Shown here: piece by piece, positions 43,464 to 51,665 of the stretch
Layout: each line of letters begins with the position of its first letter
How positions within the stretch are numbered: the stretch's first letter is position 1
Origin: Rhodospirillales bacterium
Lineage (GTDB): Bacteria > Pseudomonadota > Alphaproteobacteria > Micavibrionales > Micavibrionaceae
DNA length: 64,000 nt
Assembly (NCBI GenBank): GCA_020638155.1
Contig: JACKJB010000003.1
Location: forward strand, 62,001 to 126,000
Direction: 5' to 3'
Program-made: the position numbers and the translations under genes
The notes under the pieces: model-generated
Database searches by the model: none
What the model was told of the DNA's origin: nothing
The model's input: the letters and a program-made list of their open reading frames with translations, nothing else

Positions 43464-44387
43464 ATGACAGAATCCTCTCTCACCAAAGCGACAACACAAG
43501 ACCTGCGCGACCTCGCGATCAGTGTCGAAAGCGTTCGCAAAGCCTATATGCTCTGGCTGGTGATCGGGATCGGCCTGCTGTCTTTTTGCATGACGTTTAT
43601 CCTGCTTTATATCGGGGCGGAAAATATCGACCTGAAATATACGGTGACTTTTGGCGCGCTGCTGCCCTCGCTGGCATTATACGGCATCCTGAATCGCGCT
43701 TACCTGGTCAAAGGCAAAGCTCGTCTTGCTAACGGGGTCTGTTCCATCCTGGGGTTTCGTTACCGCGAAGACGGCTGTCTTTCGGTCAGTAATGCCGAAC
43801 GGCACAAAATCCTGCCGCCCCATAACAAAAGCCGTTTGCGCGAGGGTATGCAGGGCCGTCATAACGGGGTGAGCGTTGATATCCAGGAAGTCATGCTGTC
43901 CGAGCTGCGCCAGGACCCGGCGCATAAGAACCGGCAAAAAGAATATCTGCGGTTTTGGGGATTGCTGGTCCGGGTCAACCTGACGCGCAGCCTGAGCGGC
44001 CATACCGTTGCCATACCGCACCGGCTTATGGATACGTTTTTCAGGGCGTACTATTCGAATTACCACCCGATCAAACTCCCGGAGAGCAAATTCACAAAAC
44101 TCTACGAAGTCCGCGGCAGCGATAGTGTCGATGCCAAAATGATCCTGAGCGGTACGCTGCGCGACCAGATCCTGGCTTCCGCAAAATCCATGGATGCGTA
44201 CTGGAACGAAGTCAGTTTCCGCGGCAATGAAATCCTTTTCGTTTACCAGCGCTTCCTGCCGCTGTTCGATATAGATCCCCTGTGGAAACCCGTCACGGAA
44301 AAGAACCTGCGCCAGTCACTGGACGACCTTTACGGACTTGGCGCGGTGATCGACGCCATTCGCGGCAACCCGCAGATTTCGATTTAA
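43464..44387 (+). CDS. DUF3137-like paralogue
   Basis: The 307-residue protein has the same layout as the preceding gene. Two membrane segments (MLWLVIGIGLLSFCMTFILL and VTFGALLPSLALYGILNRAY) are followed by a soluble domain with FRYREDGCLSVSNAERHKIL, MLSELRQDP and KFTKLYEVRGSDSVDAKMIL. Both proteins end in a similar pattern (LDDLYGLGAVIDAIRGNPQI here; FEELGALTALIKILKLNPYV there). I see this as a diverged duplicate. Function unknown. Confidence 0.65.
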   Translation: MTESSLTKATTQDLRDLAISVESVRKAYMLWLVIGIGLLSFCMTFILLYIGAENIDLKYTVTFGALLPSLALYGILNRAYLVKGKARLANGVCSILGFRYREDGCLSVSNAERHKILPPHNKSRLREGMQGRHNGVSVDIQEVMLSELRQDPAHKNRQKEYLRFWGLLVRVNLTRSLSGHTVAIPHRLMDTFFRAYYSNYHPIKLPESKFTKLYEVRGSDSVDAKMILSGTLRDQILASAKSMDAYWNEVSFRGNEILFVYQRFLPLFDIDPLWKPVTEKNLRQSLDDLYGLGAVIDAIRGNPQISI

Positions 44388-44434
44388 AAATAAAAATCTT
44401 GATTTATCGGGCGTTTCCGTTTTTTCTAACGCTC

Positions 44435-44776
44435 ATGGCTTTTAGGAAATTTGCGCAGATATCCATGATTCTGCTGCTGCTGGCGACGCAATTCGCCCTG
44501 GCGCAGCACGCTTCCGTGCATATTACCGATCACGGCCATATCGCCGTCAGCCATGACACAGAGCATGACCAAGACGGCCATAGTTCTTCCAGCGAAGCGC
44601 TATGCCATATCTGTATCATCGCCCATGCGCTAACGCATACTGTTCCGGTTGATTCCGTCATATTGACGGGGATTCCCTTATATCGATACAGTATTCCGCC
44701 GGCAACACATCACGCACTATCCCAATATGCGCAGCACGCTTATCAGGCCCGCGCACCGCCAACGCTTCTTTCCTAA
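44435..44776 (+). CDS. His-rich secreted protein, DUF2946-like (metal-related)
   Basis: The 113-residue protein has a signal peptide (FAQISMILLLLATQFALAQH). It is rich in histidine (HASVHITDHGHIAVSHDTEH) and has a CHICIIAH motif typical of small metal-handling proteins such as the DUF2946 family. It begins a forward group with a porin-like protein and ZnuA/ZnuB, so a zinc or copper role in the periplasm is likely. A longer upstream frame overlaps the preceding gene and is not chosen. Confidence 0.68.
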   Translation: MAFRKFAQISMILLLLATQFALAQHASVHITDHGHIAVSHDTEHDQDGHSSSSEALCHICIIAHALTHTVPVDSVILTGIPLYRYSIPPATHHALSQYAQHAYQARAPPTLLS

Positions 44777-44824
44777 CAAAACCCAATCAATACTCAATTT
44801 TTAGGAAAGAAAGGACATTTAACC

Positions 44825-46192
44825 ATGTCTAAAAAACTGCTATGGGCAGCCAGTGCCGCTGTCCTTCTGCACGCGTCACCTGCTTTAGCCGGGACAGATG
44901 CGGATATCCAGGCGCTTCGGGCCGAAATCCAGGCGATGAAGCAAATGTACGAACAGAAAATCGACACGCTCGAAGACCGGATCGATTCCCTGCAACATGT
45001 AACAAAAGCGCAAAATGTCGCCAGCGTTGAGCCTTCCGCAGGACCGATTGAGACAGCTTCTGTTCCTGCCACGGCGACGCGCCAGACGGGAGACAACAGC
45101 TTTAACCCCGCTGTCAGCGTGATCCTTAACGGCCGGTACGGCAGCTTTTCGGAACGAGATTCCGAGCTGGCCGGCTTTGCGATCGGGGAAGAGACCGAAC
45201 GGCCCGAAGAAGGGCTTAGCATCGATGAAACCGAGCTGAACTTCTCAGCCAGTGTCGATGACAAGTTCAGGGGATCGGCGACGATTGCCCTGCATGAGCA
45301 TGATGGCGAAGGCGTTGAGATCGAGATCGAGGAAGCCTATCTCGAAACGATTGCCCTGCCCCACGGCGTACAGGCCAAAGCCGGGCGCTTCTTCTCTGAT
45401 ATCGGTTACCTGAACAGCCACCACACCCATGAAGATGACTTCGTCGACAGACCGCTGCCGAGCCGGGCTTTCCTGAACAAAGCCTATAACGATGACGGAG
45501 TTGAAGTCTCGTGGATTTTGCCGACTGATCTTTACAGTGAAATCGGCGGCAGCATCCTGCAGGGTGACGACTTCCCGGCAGGGGGCGGTGACGGCTCCGA
45601 TTTTGGATCGTGGACAGCCTATGGCCGGATCGGCGGCGATATCGGCGAAAACACTGCCTGGCGCGCCGGGGTTTCTACCCTGCAGGCCAGCGGTGTGGAA
45701 CGCAGCGCCAATGAAGACCTCGTCCTCTTCGAAGGCGACAGCGATCTGTATATCGCCGACGCCCGCGTCGTCTGGGCACCGACGGGCAATAATCATGAAG
45801 AGGAAGTGATCGTCCAAGGCGAATATTTCATCCGCAATGAAGACGGCAGCTATGACGATACCGACGCCGGGACGGGCGCGGTCTTTTATGATGATCGTCA
45901 AACCGGCTGGTATGCGCAGGGCGTCTATAAGTTCCATCCGCAATGGCGGGCGGGGCTGCGGTATAGCGCGCTCGATTCAGGAAACATTCCCGATGCGCTG
46001 GCCGGCAGCGCCCTGGATGCGGACGGTCACGATCCTTGGAATGCCAGCGGCATGATCGACTGGTCGAACAGCGAGTTCAGCCGCCTGCGCCTGCAGTTCA
46101 GCCGGGAAGAACTTGCCAACGACCTGGATGATAACCAGGTCATGCTTCAATACATTATGAGCATTGGCGCCCATGGCGCTCATGCCTTTTAG
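44825..46192 (+). CDS. Outer-membrane porin-like protein of the zinc uptake group
   Basis: The 455-residue product has a signal peptide (SAAVLLHASPALA) and a short coiled coil (ADIQALRAEIQAMKQMYEQK) as in trimeric porins and OprP-type proteins. A beta-rich barrel follows with alternating aromatic and polar strands (RFFSDIGYLNSHHTHEDDF, TGWYAQGVYKFHPQWRAGLR) and a phenylalanine at the C-terminal end (HGAHAF). It lies 11 bp before znuA. Proteins of this type occur next to zinc ABC transporters and are thought to admit metal across the outer membrane. The substrate is inferred. Confidence 0.75.
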   Translation: MSKKLLWAASAAVLLHASPALAGTDADIQALRAEIQAMKQMYEQKIDTLEDRIDSLQHVTKAQNVASVEPSAGPIETASVPATATRQTGDNSFNPAVSVILNGRYGSFSERDSELAGFAIGEETERPEEGLSIDETELNFSASVDDKFRGSATIALHEHDGEGVEIEIEEAYLETIALPHGVQAKAGRFFSDIGYLNSHHTHEDDFVDRPLPSRAFLNKAYNDDGVEVSWILPTDLYSEIGGSILQGDDFPAGGGDGSDFGSWTAYGRIGGDIGENTAWRAGVSTLQASGVERSANEDLVLFEGDSDLYIADARVVWAPTGNNHEEEVIVQGEYFIRNEDGSYDDTDAGTGAVFYDDRQTGWYAQGVYKFHPQWRAGLRYSALDSGNIPDALAGSALDADGHDPWNASGMIDWSNSEFSRLRLQFSREELANDLDDNQVMLQYIMSIGAHGAHAF

Positions 46193-46203
46193 GGAGAAAA
46201 GCC

Positions 46204-47115
46204 ATGATTATAAGAAAATCTTATTTTTGGGCAATCATGGTGCTGGGGATGCTTTCGGCATCCCCAGCCTCCGCCAGCATCAACATCTTTGCCTGCGAAC
46301 CCGAATGGGGGGCGCTGGCTGAAGAAATCGGCGGCGATCATGTTACCGTTTCCGTCGCGACGACAGCCCGGCAGAACGCGCACCATGTTTCCGCCAAACC
46401 CAGCCTGCTTGCCAAAGTCCGGAAAGCCGATCTTGTCTTCTGCACCGGGGCCTCGCTGGAAATCGGCTGGCTACCGCTGCTGCTGCGCAAGGCGGGCGGC
46501 CCGGACGTGCAACCGGAAACGGCCGGCTGGCTGATGGCATCGGACTATGTCGATAAGCTTGACGTGCCGGATCATGTTAACCGTTCTATGGGCCATATCC
46601 ACCCCGAAGGCAATCCGCATGTTCATTTAAACCCGCATCATATCCTGACGGTATCGGAGTATCTTGCCGACAGGCTTGCCGTTATCGATCCGGACCATGC
46701 CGCAGATTACGGTGCCCGGCTGACCGCCTTCCAGCAGCGCTGGACACAGACCATGGAACAATGGGAGCGGAATGCAGGCGAACTAAAAGGGGCGCATGTC
46801 ATCGTCTATCATAACGGCTGGTCTTACTTGCTGGACTGGCTGGGAATGAATGCGGCGGCGGCACTGGAGCCGAAGCCCGGCATCCCGCCAACGGCATCAC
46901 ATCTGGAAGAAGTCCTGCGAACTGTGAAGGCACAGAATGTTCAGGCCATTCTCGTCGCACCGCATGAAGATGAAAAAGCGGCGCAGTGGCTTTCCGACCA
47001 GTCGGGAATCCCGATCCTGCACCTGCCTTATACCGTCGGCGGCAATGATAAAGCACAGGACCTTAACGGCCTGTTCACCGAGACGGTACGGCTTCTGAAA
47101 GGCGCGCGCTCATGA
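46204..47115 (+). CDS. znuA: ZnuA-like metal-binding protein
   Basis: The 303-residue periplasmic binding protein has a signal peptide (AIMVLGMLSASPASASI) and the cluster A-I fold. Likely metal ligands are the histidine in RQNAHHVSAKPS, the histidines in HPEGNPHVHLNP, the histidine in VIVYHNGWSYLL and an acidic residue near APHEDEK. Zinc or manganese is the usual cargo; the His-rich loop is short. A GGAG ribosome site precedes the ATG, and the gene overlaps znuB by 4 bp. Confidence 0.88.
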   Translation: MIIRKSYFWAIMVLGMLSASPASASINIFACEPEWGALAEEIGGDHVTVSVATTARQNAHHVSAKPSLLAKVRKADLVFCTGASLEIGWLPLLLRKAGGPDVQPETAGWLMASDYVDKLDVPDHVNRSMGHIHPEGNPHVHLNPHHILTVSEYLADRLAVIDPDHAADYGARLTAFQQRWTQTMEQWERNAGELKGAHVIVYHNGWSYLLDWLGMNAAAALEPKPGIPPTASHLEEVLRTVKAQNVQAILVAPHEDEKAAQWLSDQSGIPILHLPYTVGGNDKAQDLNGLFTETVRLLKGARS

Positions 47116-47870
47116 CGGGCGGTCTGTCATATGAAATGCTGGGGCTGATCGCCCCGGCATTTTGCGCCGGGATGGTCGTGGCGATCACGCATGTCCTGCT
47201 GGGGCTCGAAGTCCTTAAACGCGGCATTATTTTCATCGATCTTGCCATCGCCCAGATCGCAGCCCTCGGCAGCGTCGTCAGCAGCGCCGTGTTCGGAATC
47301 AATTATGGACTGCTGCCGCACCTTGCCGCGCTGATCTTCGCCTTATGCGGCAGCCTGCTGTTCGCGCGGATGGAGCGGCACGCATTGCAGCACCAGGAAG
47401 CGTTTATCGGCTGTGCCTTTATCCTGGCCGCCAGCCTGATCCTGCTGCTGCTCGCCGGCGACCCGCATGGCGGGGAACATATCCAAGGGCTTCTTGCCGG
47501 CCAGATTCTATGGGCAACCTGGACACAGATCGGCATCATGGCCGTCCTGTCGGCCATCATCGTCTTGTTATGGCGGCTGTTTGCAGCCCATAAATCCATT
47601 CTTTTTTATGTGATCTTCCCGGTTGCGGTGACATTGTCCGTCCAGATGGTCGGGGTCTATCTTGTCTTCGCCAGCCTGATTATTCCTGCGCTGGCGGCGG
47701 CAGGTTTCAGGAACAGAATACGCGCGGGTTACGGTATCGCCTTTATCGCCATTGCCAGCGGCCTGATGCTCTCCGTCATTACGGACGCCCCTTCCGGACC
47801 GGTTATCGTCTGGTGCTACGCCATCAGCGGACTGGTTTTCCATCACGCCCGAAAGTTATGCACAGGTTAA
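47112..47870 (+). CDS. znuB: ZnuB-like metal ABC transporter permease
   Basis: The 252-residue protein is an ABC-3-type permease with about eight membrane segments (FCAGMVVAITHVLLGLEVLK, RGIIFIDLAIAQIAALGSVV, EAFIGCAFILAASLILLLLA, AVTLSVQMVGVYLVFASLII). It is translated with znuA. The matching ATPase (ZnuC) is not in this window, so the transporter must borrow one encoded elsewhere. flhF follows after 115 bp. Confidence 0.88.
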   Translation: MTGGLSYEMLGLIAPAFCAGMVVAITHVLLGLEVLKRGIIFIDLAIAQIAALGSVVSSAVFGINYGLLPHLAALIFALCGSLLFARMERHALQHQEAFIGCAFILAASLILLLLAGDPHGGEHIQGLLAGQILWATWTQIGIMAVLSAIIVLLWRLFAAHKSILFYVIFPVAVTLSVQMVGVYLVFASLIIPALAAAGFRNRIRAGYGIAFIAIASGLMLSVITDAPSGPVIVWCYAISGLVFHHARKLCTG

Positions 47871-47985
47871 ACCACGAATTTTCCACAAATTGACGGATTC
47901 CCTTACGGGTCATTTAGGTTTATGCTCTAGTATAGAGAGTAGAGAATACGTATAATTAACTAGATTCGGATCGAATTATCTCGCC

Positions 47986-49023
47986 ATGCGGCTAAAGTCT
48001 TTTTACGCAAAAACCACTACAGAGGCCATGCAAATGGTCCGCGAAACATTAGGAGAGGATGCCATCATCGTAGCGACCCGCGAAGAAAAAGGTGGGAAAA
48101 CCGTTTGCGTTACCGCGGCGGTGGAGCAGCACGACTCCTTTGATGGCGATTATTTCGACCGCGGCATGAGCGAAGATGACTGGGCTTTTGATGCCGAACC
48201 GGATAGCGAGAATGCCGTGCTGGAAAAGCTGACCGATGTCATGCTGCGCCATTCCGTGCCCGAAGAAATCACCGACCAGATTTTATCCTGTGCCGCCGTG
48301 ATCGGGCTGGAACGTCCCGACGAAGCGCTGCATGCCGCGCTGGAGCATTTATTCTCATTCCGCCCGCTGCCGCAAAAACCGACCAGCACCGCCTATATGC
48401 TGGTGGGGCCGCCGGGCGCTGGTAAAACACTGGCTGTCGCGAAACTGGCCGCCCGCGGTGTGATGAGCGGCCAGCGCGTTGCCGTGATCTCGACCGACAC
48501 CGTGCGGGCGGGCGGCATTGAGCAGCTCTCCGCCTTTACCAACCTGATGAAAGTCAAGCTGCGCAAAGCCAGCAGCACAAGCCAGTTGAAGGACTGCCTG
48601 GAGCAGGCCCGCTCCGCCGATCACATTTTCATCGACACTGCCGGGATGAACCCGTTCGACACCGACGCGATGCGCAACCTTGCCCGCATGATTGCCATCG
48701 GCGATATCGAACCTGTCCTTGCGCTGCCATCCGGGATTGACGCCGAAGAGTCCGGGGAAATGGCCCGGATCTACAGCACACTCGGCATTAACAGTATGAT
48801 CCCGACGCGGATTGATATCGCGCGGCGGCTGGGCGGGCTGTTGTCCGCTGCACACTATGGCGGGCTGATCTTTGCCGAAGCCGGGAACACCCCCAAAGTT
48901 GCCGACGGGCTGATGCCGCTGTCACCGGGCAAGCTGACGCGGCTGCTGATGCCCGAATCTGTGAAAAAGCAGGAAAAATCAAAAGCAGCCCCTAGAAGAA
49001 AACAGATGGTTGATGCAGGATAA
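47986..49023 (+). CDS. flhF: FlhF, flagellar placement GTPase
   Basis: FlhF is an SRP-type GTPase that marks the cell pole for flagellar assembly. The 345-residue product has a short basic N-terminus (RLKSFYAKTTTEAMQMVRET) and the NG domain: G1 loop GPPGAGKTLAVAKLA, then VAVISTDTVRAGGIEQLSAF and FIDTAGMNPFDTDAM. Position before flhG and the small distance between them are typical of polar flagellates. Confidence 0.93.
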   Translation: MRLKSFYAKTTTEAMQMVRETLGEDAIIVATREEKGGKTVCVTAAVEQHDSFDGDYFDRGMSEDDWAFDAEPDSENAVLEKLTDVMLRHSVPEEITDQILSCAAVIGLERPDEALHAALEHLFSFRPLPQKPTSTAYMLVGPPGAGKTLAVAKLAARGVMSGQRVAVISTDTVRAGGIEQLSAFTNLMKVKLRKASSTSQLKDCLEQARSADHIFIDTAGMNPFDTDAMRNLARMIAIGDIEPVLALPSGIDAEESGEMARIYSTLGINSMIPTRIDIARRLGGLLSAAHYGGLIFAEAGNTPKVADGLMPLSPGKLTRLLMPESVKKQEKSKAAPRRKQMVDAG

Positions 49024-49027
49024 AGCT

Positions 49028-49873
49028 ATGAGCGAGACGGTCACGACCAAAAAGAAACAAGATATAATCCCGCCGAAGGCTCCCGCTTTCCGGCGCGGCA
49101 GCAATGTCATTGCCGTGGCCAGCGGCAAGGGCGGGGTCGGCAAGACGTGGTTTTCAATCACCCTGTCCCACGCGCTGGCGCAGGCCGGGAAGAAAGTGCT
49201 GCTGTTTGACGGTGATCTGGGACTGGCCAATGTCGATGTGCAGCTCGGCCTGATGGCCAAGCGTGATCTGAATGATGTTATCCGGGGACGCCTGAGTCTT
49301 GAAAAAGTCATCCAGCGTTATGATGACGGGAACTTTGATATTATCGCCGGGCGCTCCGGACAGGCTTCGCTGTCGGCCCTGCCGAGCCAGCGGCTTGCTA
49401 TGCTGCGCGACCAGCTTTTGGAAGTCGCCGATAAATATGATGTCGTTATTATCGACCTTGGCGCTGGCGTTGACCGCACCGTGCGGATGATGTCCGCATC
49501 TGCGACCAAAACGCTGCTAGTCACCACGGACGAGCCGACCTCGCTGACCGATGCCTATGCCTTTATCAAGCTGGGCAACGCCGCCGGGATGTCCAAGAAT
49601 GTCAGTATCGTCGTCAATATGGCGCCGAGCACGATGGAAGGTGAGAAAACCTATAAAACCATCCTGAAAGCGTGTGAGAATTTCCTGCGGCTGAGACCGC
49701 CGCTGGCCGGGATGGTCAGCCTTGATCCGCGTGTGAAGGAATCAATCCGTCACCAGACCCCGATCCTGATCCGCTCGCCCAACACCGATGCCGCCGAAGA
49801 CGTCGAAGACATCGCCCGCTACGTTATCAAAGAGCTGGCGGCAGTGAAGAAAAAGGCTAAGGCAGAAGTCTGA
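49028..49873 (+). CDS. flhG: FlhG, flagellar number ATPase (MinD family)
   Basis: The 281-residue MinD/ParA-type ATPase limits flagellar number and works with FlhF. It has the deviant Walker A KGGVGKTWFSI, the segment LLFDGDLGLANVDVQLGLMA and a Walker B-like VVIIDLGAGVD. The ATG at 49028 has AGGA eight bases upstream; an ATG at 49010 lies inside the flhF frame. The N-terminal extension before the P loop is short and basic. Confidence 0.93.
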   Translation: MSETVTTKKKQDIIPPKAPAFRRGSNVIAVASGKGGVGKTWFSITLSHALAQAGKKVLLFDGDLGLANVDVQLGLMAKRDLNDVIRGRLSLEKVIQRYDDGNFDIIAGRSGQASLSALPSQRLAMLRDQLLEVADKYDVVIIDLGAGVDRTVRMMSASATKTLLVTTDEPTSLTDAYAFIKLGNAAGMSKNVSIVVNMAPSTMEGEKTYKTILKACENFLRLRPPLAGMVSLDPRVKESIRHQTPILIRSPNTDAAEDVEDIARYVIKELAAVKKKAKAEV

Positions 49874-49895
49874 ACATCTCTTAATTAAGTATGGT

Positions 49896-49957
49896 GTCAT
49901 CCCGGTGACCTGTCCTGCGGGGCCCACAGGGTGTAACGATAAAGCCGGGATCTTGTG
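49896..49957. repeat. GTCATCCC-type palindromic repeat after flhG
   Basis: GTCATCCCGG at 49896 is followed by an inverted AAGCCGGGATC near 49942, with a second inner GC stem (cctgcggggcccacagg) between. It resembles the palindromes at 1079 and 53720 and may act as a terminator for flhF-flhG. Confidence 0.55.
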
Positions 49958-49981
49958 ATTTATGGTATCGTATTTTTTTAA

Positions 49982-50017
49982 CACGAAGGGCACGAAGAAT
50001 GCACAAAGCTCACGAAG
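49982..50017. repeat. Left iterated CACGAAG repeats of the HEPN cassette
   Basis: CACGAAG occurs at 49982, 49991 and 50011, with a variant CACAAAG at 50002, about 9-10 bp apart. The last copies are inside the first codons of the HEPN gene. The right side carries the same motif in inverse orientation. Confidence 0.8.
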
Positions 50018-50628
50018 ACGCTTTATCTCAAAAAAATGAATCGGAAAAGAAATCTCTTTTTGAAGCGCTGACCAATGAAGCGATGCAACTTCATATAAAA
50101 TGGCACCAATATCTAGAACTTTTTGATACCGATGACGAACGCATTGATTTAATGAATAAAGTTTCCCCTCGTTTTTTCAGAATTGTTCAAGAGGCATTGG
50201 GGCATGACATCATTCTCTGTCTTGCCAGACTTACCGACAGGCGATTAAAGGATACTGTGACGATATACAGATTGCCTAAAGAAATTCAAAATGAAAATCT
50301 TAGAACTAAAATCCAGAACCTTATAAATGATAATGAAAAGTATTTCGAGTTTTGTAAGACTTGGCGTGACAATTATTTAGCTCATGCGAATTTAGAATTA
50401 CACACGCAAAATGACCCATTCGAAAAATTCCTGCCGCAAGCCGATAGGAATACGATTGGGGATGCTCTAAAGGCAATTACTGATATTCTTAAGGCCTGTG
50501 AAGAAAATTTTGGATGGTCATCGACTAATGGTTTCTGGGATATCGAAAAGATCAAAATTTTTGATGGCGCAGGTAAGATGCTTAAAATTTTGAATGAAGG
50601 ACAAAGCGCCAGAGAAAAAACTTCGTGA
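49999..50628 (+). CDS. HEPN-type protein (AbiU2-like), AT-rich cassette gene
   Basis: The 209-residue, mostly helical protein has RFFRIVQEALGHDIILCLAR LTDRR and the motif RDNYLAH (residues 123-129), a match to the R-x4-6-H signature of HEPN ribonucleases. The pattern resembles the AbiU2-like HEPN group. Base composition is strongly AT-rich compared with flhG before it. The gene sits between inverted iterated CACGAAG repeats that reach into both its ends, so the coding sequence and the repeats moved as one piece. No antitoxin-like partner is adjacent. A toxin or phage-defence role is possible but unproven. Confidence 0.75.
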   Translation: MHKAHEDALSQKNESEKKSLFEALTNEAMQLHIKWHQYLELFDTDDERIDLMNKVSPRFFRIVQEALGHDIILCLARLTDRRLKDTVTIYRLPKEIQNENLRTKIQNLINDNEKYFEFCKTWRDNYLAHANLELHTQNDPFEKFLPQADRNTIGDALKAITDILKACEENFGWSSTNGFWDIEKIKIFDGAGKMLKILNEGQSAREKTS

Positions 50629-50655
50629 ATCTTCGCGATCTTCGTGTTCTTCGTG
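50621..50655. repeat. Right iterated CTTCGTG repeats of the HEPN cassette
   Basis: CTTCGTG at 50621, 50640 and 50649 and CTTCGCG at 50631, spaced 9-10 bp, are the inverse complement of the CACGAAG repeats before the gene. The first copy overlaps the last codons of the HEPN gene. Confidence 0.8.
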
Positions 50656-50700
50656 GTAAAAAAGCAGGACATGCTTAAACAAGCGCGGTAACGTCTATAA

Positions 50701-50744
50701 ACTATCCCGATAAGCGATTCAGGTTTTCAGGATTGATGTTGTGG
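50701..50744 (+). pseudogene. Degenerate copy of the 5' end of the second FliK-like gene
   Basis: The first 11 bases (actatcccgat) are identical to 51657-51667. The following bases match the first codons of the gene at 51666 (AGC GAC TCA GGT TTT ...) with a few substitutions and an indel. The start codon has become ATA. About 950 bp and two small reverse genes lie between the two copies. The match fades after about 44 bp. Confidence 0.6.
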
Positions 50745-50796
50745 CCACTGTCTAGCCGTGGCACAGAGTAGGTCAGCTTATCGGCGGGAACGGCGA

Positions 50797-51156
50797 TCAG
50801 GAAAGCGGCTTAATACTGGGTTTCGGTACAGACAGGGCTTCAGCGAGCATGTTGGCGGCATCTTTGTTTCGCTGTGCAAGACGGTCGCTTTTGATAAACC
50901 CAAACAGGCCAGCCCCCATAAATATAAGCCCGGCACCGACCCCGCCAAACGAGGTCACGTTACTCATACTTGTTGCCCCGATGGCAAAGATTATAGCTGA
51001 TGCCATCGTATATAAAGGCGGGAGCATATAAAAAGACGCCTTGTTATACGCTGCGCGCAAGGTGCTTTTATCAAGCGCTTCCAATAAGTTCTGCGATATC
51101 CCTGTCGAGCTTTCCAGGAACAGTTTCTGATACTCTCTGGATGGCGCTTTATTCAT
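50797..51156 (-). CDS. Small membrane protein, unknown
   Basis: The 119-residue protein has a charged N-terminal region (SREYQKLFLESSTGISQNLL) and two membrane segments (MLPPLYTMASAIIFAIGATS and FGGVGAGLIFMGAGLFGFIK). A basic/helical tail follows. I do not recognise the family. It lies in the region between the duplicated 5' ends at 50701 and 51657. Confidence 0.6.
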   Translation of the reverse strand: MNKAPSREYQKLFLESSTGISQNLLEALDKSTLRAAYNKASFYMLPPLYTMASAIIFAIGATSMSNVTSFGGVGAGLIFMGAGLFGFIKSDRLAQRNKDAANMLAEALSVPKPSIKPLS

Positions 51157-51307
51157 CGTCTTAATTCCCGCTTTCGTGTTTTTGAAATTTGCCCGGACAC
51201 TACCCGCAAATCAATCGTTATGTCAATAAAAAGATTGTTGTGTGGAGTTGCCGCGCTGAAGCCTTTCTTCGTCTAAAAACAAGTTTCTGTCCTCTCAGTA
51301 ACCGGGA

Positions 51308-51556
51308 TCAACGAATTCGTGTCATGATACGGGCGCAATGGCATGGCCAGCGGCAACCACATTTTTTAACCTCTGACGTGTCTTCTGTATACGGTTCATG
51401 AAGCTCTAGAAACTTATCGTCAACAGACGGCCGTTCTTTAAGTGACGCCAAGACATCATCGTTCAACGGCTGGATATCTTCAGAAACCTCCCGCACAGCC
51501 CTAAGCATCTCGTCACTCAGTATACCTCTCACATAAATTGAAATTCTTTTTTGCAT
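51308..51556 (-). CDS. Small hypothetical protein with Cys-rich tail
   Basis: This 82-residue frame (MQKRISIYVRGILSDEML...) is mostly charged and helical and ends in a Cys-rich tail (KKCGCRWPCHCARI). In-frame TTG and GTG starts lie slightly upstream (51568, 51565). AGGA is present but not ideally placed for any of them. The frame has no recognised domain. It could be a real small gene of the inserted region or chance. Confidence 0.4.
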   Translation of the reverse strand: MQKRISIYVRGILSDEMLRAVREVSEDIQPLNDDVLASLKERPSVDDKFLELHEPYTEDTSEVKKCGCRWPCHCARIMTRIR

Positions 51557-51665
51557 TGCTCGCACCAAGTCCTGATTTTTCTGCTGACTTTAGATATCAT
51601 CGCAATATCGTTATGTCAAAAATCAGATCCTTCTATAATATGACTTAAAAAGCTAGACTATCCCG

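Noticed and set aside
49982..50655. CACGAAG units considered as a CRISPR array
   Set aside because: The units are only 7 bp and about 2 bp apart, occur in inverse orientation on two sides, and have no spacers or cas genes.
50758..51000. Forward 80-codon frame opposite the small membrane protein
   Set aside because: The reverse frame encodes two clear membrane helices; the forward frame is random in composition.
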